A DNA stretch of 64,000 nucleotides from JBBWZH01 sp035544115 (GTDB taxonomy: Bacteria > Actinomycetota > Actinomycetes > Mycobacteriales > CADCTP01), in NCBI GenBank assembly GCA_963714145.1, contig OY970235.1, forward strand, positions 248,001-312,000, read 5' to 3'. Under the pieces are notes generated by a model that ran no database searches, had not been told where the DNA came from, and worked only from the letters and a program-made list of their open reading frames with translations. Position 1 is the stretch's first letter; every line of letters begins with the position of its first letter. Shown here one piece after another: positions 32,597 through 44,454 of this stretch. Position numbers and translations under genes: made by a program.

Positions 32597-34282
32597 GTGA
32601 ACGCCGATGACATCGCTGCCGGCCGCGCGCGCTGGCAGGCCCGGTTCGACGCCGCCAGCAAGCGGGACGCCGACTTCAGCACGCTGTCCGGGGTAGCCGT
32701 CGAGCCGGTCTACGGGCCGGTCGACACCGCCAGCCACCCGGGCTTCGAGCGGATCGGCTGGCCGGGTGAGTTCCCGTTCACCCGCGGGTTGTATCCGACG
32801 GGCTACCGCGGCCGGCCGTGGACCATCCGGCAGTTCGCCGGCTTCGGCAACGCCGAGCAGACCAACGAGCGGTACAAGATGATCCTGGCCGAGGGCGGTG
32901 GCGGGCTCTCGGTGGCGTTCGACATGCCCACGCTGATGGGCCGCGACTCGGACGACCCGCGCGGCCTGGGCGAGGTCGGCCACTGCGGGGTGGCGATCGA
33001 CTCGGCCGCCGACATGGACCTGCTGTTCGCCGGGATCCCGCTCGGCGACGTCACCACCTCGATGACGATCAGCGGGCCGGCGGTGCCGATCTTCTGCATG
33101 TACCTGGTCGCCGCCGAGCGTCAGGGCGTCCCGACCGGCAGTCTGAACGGCACGCTGCAGACCGACATCTTCAAGGAGTACATCGCGCAGAAGGAGTGGC
33201 TGTTCCCGCCGGAGCCGCACCTGCGTCTCATCGGCGACCTGATGGAGTACTGCGCGGCCGAGATCCCGGCGTACAAGCCGCTGTCGGTGTCCGGCTACCA
33301 CATCCGGGAGGCCGGCTCGACCGCCGCCCAGGAGCTCGCGTTCACCCTGGCCGACGGGTTCGGCTACGTGGAGCTGGGGCTGTCCCGCGGGCTGGACGTG
33401 AACGTGTTCGCCCCCGGGCTCTCGTTCTTCTTCGACGCGCACATCGACTTCTTCGAGGAGATCGCCAAGTTCCGGGCCGCCCGCCGGATCTGGGCCCGCT
33501 GGCTGCGCGACGTCTACGGCGCGACCTCGGAGAAGGCGCAGTGGCTGCGATTCCACACCCAGACCGCCGGCGTCTCGCTGACCGCGCAGCAGCCGGACAA
33601 CAACATCGTCCGCACCGCGGTGGAGGCGCTGGCCGCCGCCCTCGGCGGCACCAACTCGCTGCACACCAACGCGCTGGACGAGGTGCTCGCGCTGCCGTCC
33701 GAGCGGGCCGCCCAGATCGCGCTGCGCACCCAGCAGGTGATCGCGGAGGAGACCGGCGTGCTGAACGTGGCCGACCCGCTCGGCGGCTCCTGGTACGTGG
33801 AGGCGCTCACCGACGAGCTGGAACGGCAGGCCGAGGAGATCTTCGCCACGGTCCGCGGGATGGGCGACGGCTCCGACCGGTTCCCGATGACCAGCGGCAT
33901 CCTGCGCGGCATCGAGGACGGCTGGTTCTCCGCCGAGATCGCCGAGGCGGCGTTCGTCTACCAGCGGCAGTTGGAGAAGGGTGAGAAGCGGGTGGTCGGG
34001 GTGAACGTCTACCCGGCGCCCGGCGAGGCGGAGCTGGAGATCCTGCGGATCAGCCACGAGGTGGAGCGGGAGCAGCGCCGGGTGCTGGCCGACCGGCGGG
34101 CCACCCGCGACCAGGCCGCGGTCGACGCCGCGCTGGCCGATCTGGTCACCGCCGCCCGCACCGACGGCGCCAACCTGGTCCCGCCGATGCTGATCGCGGC
34201 CCGGGTCGAGGCCACCCTGGGCGAGATCTGCGCCGCGTTGCGGGCCGAGTGGGGCTCCTACCTCGAACCACCGAGGTTCTGA
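32597..34282 (+). CDS. icmA: isobutyryl-CoA mutase-type large subunit
   Basis: 561 residues: only the TIM-barrel acyl-CoA mutase domain, with no B12-binding domain. IRQFAGFGNAEQTNERYKMI has Phe80 where methylmalonyl-CoA mutase has Tyr89, and Gln198 stands where Arg207 would be, the Phe/Gln pair that defines isobutyryl-CoA mutase (Phe80/Gln198 in the literature). It would rearrange isobutyryl-CoA and butyryl-CoA together with a small B12-binding subunit that is not in this window. GTG at 32597 follows a -10 by 6 bp (leaderless). MeaB upstream could be its chaperone. Databases may call it simply methylmalonyl-CoA mutase. Confidence 0.85.
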   Translation: MNADDIAAGRARWQARFDAASKRDADFSTLSGVAVEPVYGPVDTASHPGFERIGWPGEFPFTRGLYPTGYRGRPWTIRQFAGFGNAEQTNERYKMILAEGGGGLSVAFDMPTLMGRDSDDPRGLGEVGHCGVAIDSAADMDLLFAGIPLGDVTTSMTISGPAVPIFCMYLVAAERQGVPTGSLNGTLQTDIFKEYIAQKEWLFPPEPHLRLIGDLMEYCAAEIPAYKPLSVSGYHIREAGSTAAQELAFTLADGFGYVELGLSRGLDVNVFAPGLSFFFDAHIDFFEEIAKFRAARRIWARWLRDVYGATSEKAQWLRFHTQTAGVSLTAQQPDNNIVRTAVEALAAALGGTNSLHTNALDEVLALPSERAAQIALRTQQVIAEETGVLNVADPLGGSWYVEALTDELERQAEEIFATVRGMGDGSDRFPMTSGILRGIEDGWFSAEIAEAAFVYQRQLEKGEKRVVGVNVYPAPGEAELEILRISHEVEREQRRVLADRRATRDQAAVDAALADLVTAARTDGANLVPPMLIAARVEATLGEICAALRAEWGSYLEPPRF

Positions 34283-34336
34283 TCCGGGGCGAGCTCCGGC
34301 GGTCCATGCTCGCCGGGGTGCTCGCCGGGTCGCTCG

Positions 34337-35389
34337 TCAGGCTGGCCCGGGGTGGGTGGCGGTGGGCGCGGCCGCCGCGCCGGCGAGCAGCGCGTCCCCG
34401 GCCTGGCAGGCGATGTCGATCTCGGCGGCCGGCTCGAACTGGCCGGACAGGTACGCCAGGGACTGTTCGCGGTCGGCTCGGGCCCGGTCGGTGGATCGGA
34501 TCTCGGCGCAGAACGCGGCGATGTCCGCGATGATCCGCTCGTACCGGTAGTAGGCGACCGCGACCGGGTCGACCGGTACGTCGCCGTAGCCACGGTAGAA
34601 CAGCTCCTGCTCGCGCGCGGTGTGCCAGACGCCGCCGATGCCGGCGCCGGCGAACATCAGGTCGCGCTCCTTCGGCGCCAGCACCGGCGCGTCCCAATCG
34701 ACCAGGTAGATCTCATCGTCCGCGGTGACCAGCAGGTTGCCGGCGTGGATGTCCGAGTGGCAGAGCACCAGCGGCAGGTCGCGCTCGCGCAGCACCGCCG
34801 CCAGCAGCCCGGCCCGCTGGACCAGGTGCCGGATCCGCCCGGCCCGCGCGTCGAGCAGCTCCACCAGCCGGGCGACGATCGGGTCGCCCGCCCCCCGGCC
34901 GGCCGGACCGGCGGCGAGGTAGCCGGTCACCGCGTCCCGTCCGGTGGGCGGGTGGCTCTCGCGGGGGAGCAGAGCGGCGAGCTCGGCCGGCAGTACGGCG
35001 GTGTGGACGGCCCGGAGGGTGGCACCGAACCGGGACCACTGCGACTCCGACAGCGGGCGCTGGAACGCGTTCCGGCCCTCGATGAACGGGTACAGCGTCG
35101 CCGCGTAGCCGGCCAGCGGTACCGACAGCTGGCCGGGCCGGGTCGGCAGCGCGGGGATGAGATGCCTGACGCCGCGGTCGGCCAGGAACCGGGGAACGGC
35201 CAGCGCGGCGGCGGCCACCTCGCCGCGACGCAGCTTCAGGAAGTATCCGCCGCCGGCCTCGACCCGGTAGACCGCCGAGTCCGGGTCGGCCCCGAGCGGC
35301 AGGAAGGTGACCGCGGTCGCGGCCAGCCCCCAGCCGCCGCGCAGGCCGGCGGCGATCAGCTCGGCCGGCAGGTCAGGTGGTTCCAGCAC
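34337..35389 (-). CDS. aminoglycoside phosphotransferase-fold kinase
   Basis: 350 residues. The kinase-like fold shows LVLCHSDIHAGNLLV (catalytic loop, H-x-D-x-x-x-x-N) and IYLVDWDAPVLAPKERDLMF (Mg-binding Asp). Family members phosphorylate aminoglycosides, choline, homoserine or other small molecules; nothing here shows a resistance role, and a metabolic kinase is as likely. GTG at 35389 follows GGGAGGT; the frame stays open upstream but into low-complexity DNA. It is convergent with icmA. Confidence 0.8.
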   Translation of the reverse strand: MLEPPDLPAELIAAGLRGGWGLAATAVTFLPLGADPDSAVYRVEAGGGYFLKLRRGEVAAAALAVPRFLADRGVRHLIPALPTRPGQLSVPLAGYAATLYPFIEGRNAFQRPLSESQWSRFGATLRAVHTAVLPAELAALLPRESHPPTGRDAVTGYLAAGPAGRGAGDPIVARLVELLDARAGRIRHLVQRAGLLAAVLRERDLPLVLCHSDIHAGNLLVTADDEIYLVDWDAPVLAPKERDLMFAGAGIGGVWHTAREQELFYRGYGDVPVDPVAVAYYRYERIIADIAAFCAEIRSTDRARADREQSLAYLSGQFEPAAEIDIACQAGDALLAGAAAAPTATHPGPA

Positions 35390-35684
35390 CGCACCTCCCG
35401 CGTCCCCGGCCGGCCGCCCGATCACCGCTCCGGCTCCGGTCGGGCTCCGGACGGGCTCCGGACGGGCTCCGGACGGGCTGCGCCGATCCTGCCCGGCCGG
35501 CGCGGCGGACCGCACCCCGTTTTCGGCACCGCACGCCTCACGCCGCCGCATTGGTCGGCGGCGACCGCGAACGCGGGAACCATCGCACCTGCCGTTGAGG
35601 TGGCGCTGATACGGCGCTGGCGCGGGCTTGCCGGCGGGCGGGCCGGGGAGCCGCCGGCCGGTACGGGGTGGAACACTGGATGCT
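35390..35684. other. intergenic region with 11-bp tandem repeat
   Basis: Holds the divergent promoters of the phosphotransferase-like gene and the thioredoxin-like gene. At 35430-35482 the unit CGGGCTCCGGA is repeated about four times with an exact 11-bp step. I see no gene and no clear -10 for either side. Confidence 0.6.
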
Positions 35685-36644
35685 ATGCAGCCTCGTGGTG
35701 GCGGTCCCAGCGGCGTTCCGAATCCTGCGTTGTCCGGCGCGCTGGCCCGTGCGGTCGATCTGTCCGCGTTGAAGGCCCGCAGCGATGCCGCCCAGCGCGC
35801 CAGCGAGAAGGCGGCGAACGGGCAGGGCGGCGATGCCGCGGTCACCGCGGTGGTGGACGTCACCGAGGCCACGTTCCAGGCCGAGGTGATCGACCGCTCG
35901 TTCGAGGTGCCGGTCGTCCTCGATCTCTGGGCCGAGTGGTGCGGCCCGTGCAAGCAGCTCTCGCCGGTGCTGGAGAAGCTCGCGATCGAGGGCGGCGGCT
36001 CCTGGATCCTGGCCAAGATCGACGTCGACCATAATCCGACGATCGCGCAGGCGCTGCGGGTGCAGGGCATCCCGGCGGTCAAGGCGGTCTTCCAGGGCCA
36101 GTTGATCGCCGAGTTCACCGGCGCGCTACCCGAGTCGCAGGTGCGCCAGTTCGTCTCGGCGCTGATCGAGGCGGTCGGCGGGCAGGCACCGGCCAGGCCG
36201 GACGGTCAGCCCGGCGAGCTGCCGGAGGAGCCGGACGACCCGCGGGTCACCGCAGCGGAGGACGCGGTGGCCGCCGGCGACCTCGCCGACGCGGCCCGCC
36301 GCTACCGGGAGATCCTGGCTGCCGAGCCGGCGCACCCGCGGGCCGCGGACGCGCTGCGCGAGGTGGAGTTGCTGCAGCGGATCGAGTCCGGCCCGCAGGA
36401 CGCGGTGGCCCGGGCCGACGCCGCGCCGGACGACATCGACGCGCAGCTGGCCGCCGCTGACCAGGAGATCGCCGGGGGGCTGGTGGATCCGGCGTTCCGC
36501 CGGCTGCTGGCCGCCGTACGGACCGCCGCCGGCACCGACCGGGACCGGGCCCGGGCCCGGCTGGTCGAGCTGTTCGCCGTGGTCGGGACCGATGACCCGC
36601 GGGTGGCGACCGCCCGCCGCGAGCTGGCCAGCGCCCTCTTCTGA
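35685..36644 (+). CDS. thioredoxin-fold protein with TPR-like C-terminus (CnoX/YbbN type)
   Basis: 319 residues. A thioredoxin domain (about 55-170) keeps the redox pair in WAEWCGPCKQ (Cys86, Cys89); the C-terminal 120 residues are helical repeats (AAGDLADAARRYREILAAEP) as in YbbN/CnoX. Such proteins act as redox-linked chaperones. ATG at 35685; no ribosome-binding site seen. It matches the position of Mycobacterium Rv1324, between thiolase and glgB. Confidence 0.9.
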   Translation: MQPRGGGPSGVPNPALSGALARAVDLSALKARSDAAQRASEKAANGQGGDAAVTAVVDVTEATFQAEVIDRSFEVPVVLDLWAEWCGPCKQLSPVLEKLAIEGGGSWILAKIDVDHNPTIAQALRVQGIPAVKAVFQGQLIAEFTGALPESQVRQFVSALIEAVGGQAPARPDGQPGELPEEPDDPRVTAAEDAVAAGDLADAARRYREILAAEPAHPRAADALREVELLQRIESGPQDAVARADAAPDDIDAQLAAADQEIAGGLVDPAFRRLLAAVRTAAGTDRDRARARLVELFAVVGTDDPRVATARRELASALF

Positions 36645-36696
36645 GCAGACCCCGCCGCTGACCGGCTCCGCGTTGCGGGGCTGACCGCGGACAGCA

Positions 36697-36736
36697 ATCG
36701 GCCCCGGGGCTCCGATTTCGGAGCCCCGGGGCCGAT
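36697..36736. terminator. 19-bp perfect hairpin between convergent genes
   Basis: Arms 36697-36715 and 36718-36736 are perfectly complementary with only TT between. It lies 52 bp after the thioredoxin-like stop and 12 bp from the metalloprotease stop, so it can serve both. Confidence 0.85.
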
Positions 36737-36748
36737 GAGCGTCCGGAC

Positions 36749-38113
36749 TCAGGCGCAGTTCTTGACGCTGTTGAAGCCCTTGCGGTAGGCGGCGACCCGG
36801 TCGAAGCCGACCGTGCCGTTGGCGTCGAACAGGCCGGACGAGCCGGCGAAGTTCAGCAGCGCCTGGATGGCCTCGTCCAGGTCACCGGGGGAGAGCACGA
36901 TGCCCTTGTCGCCGGGGCGCCGCTTGAAGACGGCGCCGGCGTAGGCCCCGGAGAGGCAGATCGAGCCGAGCAGGGCGTCCTCGCCGTTGACCGTCTTGCC
37001 CAGCCGCCGCCGGATCGCTTCCCCGTACGCGACGCCGAACAGGCTCATCGGGCCGAAGTCACCGGTCTTGTCGTAGACCTTCTGCATCGCGTTCTTCTTG
37101 TCGAAGTAGATCGTGTCGTCGGCCGGGCAGTACTGCAGCGCGGCCACCTGGGTGCCGTCGCAGGACGGCCGGTCGCCGTCCGGGTCGTAGCCGGTGACGT
37201 GCGCGACCGGGTTGAACTTCTTGCCGAACGTCGCCTCGAAGCTCTGGGCCCAGAAGTCGGCGAGGTCCTTCGGGCCGTCGGTCAGTGTCTGGTCGAACGG
37301 CAGGTTGCCGTTGCGCTGCTGGTCTTCGGTGCTGGTGAACGGGATTTCGGTGAACACCCGCTTGTCGCTGTACGTGCTGCAGTGCTTGACGCCCTGCTCG
37401 TAGCCCTCCTGGAAGGCGCTGATCCGGTCGAAGCCGCTGCCGTGCGCCTGCCGGTCGTCGGCGGAGGCGCCGACCGGGTCGCGGAACAGCAGGTAGCCGG
37501 AGAGGGCCTGGTCCAGGTCTTCCCGGTTGATCTGGAAGTGCGGGGCGCCGGCGGTCAGCGCGGTCTTGGTCCAGGAGCCGGCGTAGCAGTCGGCCTGCGC
37601 CTCGACCACGATCGTCCGGTTGCTCGGCATCTCGGTGCGGCGCTGGATCGCGTGCCCCCACTCGTGCGCGAGCACCATGGCGATCAGGAACGGGCCGAAC
37701 TGCTTCTCCAGTTCGGGGAAGAGCTTCACCCGGTCCCAGGCGACGATGTCCTGAGTCGGGCAGTAGAACGCGTTGCCGCGGATGTCGGACGGGCTGGTGG
37801 TGCACGGTGCGGACTTGCTGCCGCCCGGGTCGATGGAGAAGAACTTGCTCACCGGCTTGTACGGCTTGCCGAACGCGGCGGGCATCTGCTGGGTCCAGAA
37901 CGCCTGGATGTCGGCGATGGCGTTGCCCGCGATCTTGTCGACCTTGCTGTTGTCGCTGCCCTCGATCTGGACCTTGGCGTCCGGCACGTCGGACAGGCCG
38001 CTGGAGTACGTGCCCCGCCCGTCGACCACCTGCGCGCAGCCGCTGGCCAGCACACTCAGGGCAGCCAGCGCGGCGATCTGGATCCGCCAGCTCTTCCCGG
38101 ACATCGGCTTCAC
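36749..38113 (-). CDS. two-lobed neutral zinc metallopeptidase-like lipoprotein
   Basis: 454 residues. The signal peptide ends in a lipobox, LASGC with Cys26, so it is anchored outside the membrane. Lobe 1 (about 50-250) carries HEWGH at 150-154 and VVEAQADC near 169-176, the zinc site of the neutral zinc metallopeptidase family. Lobe 2 (about 280-454) is homologous (FWAQSFEATFGKKFNPV versus FWTQQMPAAFGKPYKPV) but has AYGEAIR where HEWGH should be, so it should not bind zinc. The second lobe may bind substrate or inhibit. An ATG at 38104 is the alternative start. Confidence 0.8.
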   Translation of the reverse strand: MKPMSGKSWRIQIAALAALSVLASGCAQVVDGRGTYSSGLSDVPDAKVQIEGSDNSKVDKIAGNAIADIQAFWTQQMPAAFGKPYKPVSKFFSIDPGGSKSAPCTTSPSDIRGNAFYCPTQDIVAWDRVKLFPELEKQFGPFLIAMVLAHEWGHAIQRRTEMPSNRTIVVEAQADCYAGSWTKTALTAGAPHFQINREDLDQALSGYLLFRDPVGASADDRQAHGSGFDRISAFQEGYEQGVKHCSTYSDKRVFTEIPFTSTEDQQRNGNLPFDQTLTDGPKDLADFWAQSFEATFGKKFNPVAHVTGYDPDGDRPSCDGTQVAALQYCPADDTIYFDKKNAMQKVYDKTGDFGPMSLFGVAYGEAIRRRLGKTVNGEDALLGSICLSGAYAGAVFKRRPGDKGIVLSPGDLDEAIQALLNFAGSSGLFDANGTVGFDRVAAYRKGFNSVKNCA

Positions 38114-38339
38114 TCACCCTCGGCTTCGTGGTCGGTCCCGACATTCCTGCCCGGAGGCATTCTCCCCGGAGGGCCGGTCGGCTCGACCCCCCAGAGCGTG
38201 CCAGACCTAGCGTTCTGCCGGCGTGAGCCCCGCCCGCGATGCCCGATCGGTCAGCTTTTGCGGTAACTCACTGTCACTACCGCTGACCGGGACGCTCCGG
38301 TGGGACTCATGCCTTGTACGCACCCGGCCGGCGTCCGGT

Positions 38340-40627
<2,288 letters not shown>

Positions 40628-40631
<4 letters not shown>

Positions 40632-42441
40632 CCGGCCACGCCCTCGGTGAGCCGGGCCATCGAGGACAGCGGGATGGATAGCCACGCCGGCCGGTTCCGC
40701 GCCTCGTACACCGCTTCGTACACCGCCTTGTCCGCCTCGTACGCCCGAAGCAGGACAGTATCCTCCCGCGGGTCGGTACCGCCGCCTTCGGCGTATCCCT
40801 CGCAGAATGCCGTGCGGTTGCGGTCTGCCCACTCCTCGGCCCGGTAGACCAGCTGTGGCCGGTTCGGGTGGTCGGCGAGCAGGTGCCGGGCGGCGTAGTC
40901 GAACGAGCGCAGCATGCCGGCTACATCGCGTAGCGGAGATTCCAGCGCGACCCGCTCGGCGAGCGGCTTGGCCGGCTCACCTTCGAAGTCGAGCACCACC
41001 CAGCGGTGCACGGTGCGTAACACCTGGCCGAGGTGGAAGTCGCCGTGGATGCGCTGCACCGGGACGCCGGGCTCGTGCCCCTCCAGGGCGTCGAAGGCCA
41101 GTTGCAGGCCGGGCGTGTAGTCGGCCAGTTCCGGGACGACCTTCGCGGCGCGGGCCAGCCGGTCGCGCATGCCGGCGGCCAGTTCGGCCAGGTCAGAGCG
41201 GCCGAGGATGCCGGTGGGCAGCACCCGGGCCAGGTCGGCGTGGATCTCCGCGGCGGCCACGCCGAGCCGGTGCGCCTCGCCGGCGAAATCGCCGCCGACT
41301 TCGTCAGGATGCAGGTCGGCCTCGGCGTACAGGTCGCGGACACTGGTCTTGGCCAGCTCCCAGCCGTCGCTCGCGGTCCGGAAGAACTCCTGCAGCATGG
41401 CCAGCGAGCCGGTGGCCGGGGCGCCGCCGGTGGTCTCCCGCCACTGGGCCGAGACGTGGCCGAGCAGCCGGGCCACGTGCCGGTCGGCGCCGGAGCGGGC
41501 CAGCGCCTCGTGTACCTCGATGTCCGGGTTCACCCCGGGGCCGATCCGGCGGAACACCTTCAGGATCGCCTCGTCGCCGAACACCAGCGACGTGTTGCTC
41601 TGCTCGACGGTCAGCACCAGGCTGGGCTTGTCCACCGGCAACTGCCGCTCGCCGGGGCCGAGGTGGAAGGCCAGCCCGCTGCCGCTCTCGTTGGTCTCCA
41701 GCTTGCGCAGCCAGGCGTCGGTGACTTCCTTGTCGTGCAGCGCGTCGTACCACCAGACCGGCCGGCCGGTACCCGGCTCCGGGATCTGGCCGACCAGCAC
41801 GTGGGTCAGCGTGTCCACCGGCTTGGGCCGGCAGACCAGCGGCACCTGGTAGCTGTCCGTGCCGCCGTCGGCGAACCGCAGCCGGACCAGCCAGACCGCG
41901 CTCGGGTACGGCGGCCCGGTCAGCGGCCCGAGCCGGCGCACCTCGGACACCGCGAAGCGGCGACCCTTGCCGGCGAACCAGCGCTGCGCCGGCAGCCAGG
42001 GCAGCAGCAGGCCCGGCAGCGCCGCTGGCGCGACCGTCGGCTCGGCCAGCGGCGCGGGCGGCGGCTCGGGCTCAACCACCAGTGGGACGGGCTCGCCCGG
42101 CTCGCCCGGCCGGGCCGCCTCACCCGGCTGGGTGCGGCTGCCCGGCTGGGCCGGGCTGGCCGGCTGGGCCGGCTCGCCTGACTGGGCCGGCTCGCCCGGC
42201 TGGGCGCGGCTGCCCGGCTGGGCCGGCTCGCCCGGCTGGGCGCGGCTGCCCGGCTGGGCCGGGCTGCCCGGCTGGTCCGGGCCGGGCGGCCGGGCGGGGT
42301 TGGCTGGCTGGGCGGGGTGGCCTGGCTCGGCGGAGCCGGCTGGCTGCCTGGGTGTGACTTGGGTGGGTTCGGTTGATTGGGTCGGTTTGGCCGGGTCGGG
42401 CCGGCCGGGTGGGCCGGCGGGCGGCGGGGTGGGTGGCGGCA

Positions 42442-42442
<1 letters not shown>
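40628..42442 (-). CDS. mak: maltokinase with long Pro/Gln/Gly-rich N-terminal extension
   Basis: 604 residues; typical Mak is about 450. The kinase part (about 145-604) begins LLLPWLPAQRWFAGKGRRF and has RIHGDFHLGQVL and VVLDFEGEPAKPLAERV, the Mak catalytic and metal motifs. It phosphorylates maltose to maltose-1-phosphate, the GlgE donor. Residues 1-140 are low complexity with repeats of QPGSRAQPGEPA (63-74, 75-86). The ATG overlaps the treS stop by one base, so the extension is translated if that start is used; a later start cannot be excluded. Confidence 0.92.
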
Positions 42443-44358
<1,916 letters not shown>

Positions 44359-44454
44359 CGCCGCTCACCCCGCACTCCATCGGCCATGCTCCATCACTGG
44401 AGACACTGGCGACCGCGCGCCCACCGCGCGACCGGAAACACCCCCGCACGAACG

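Noticed and set aside
34337..35389. Aminoglycoside resistance gene
   Set aside because: Only the general phosphotransferase fold is visible; nothing ties it to antibiotic resistance.
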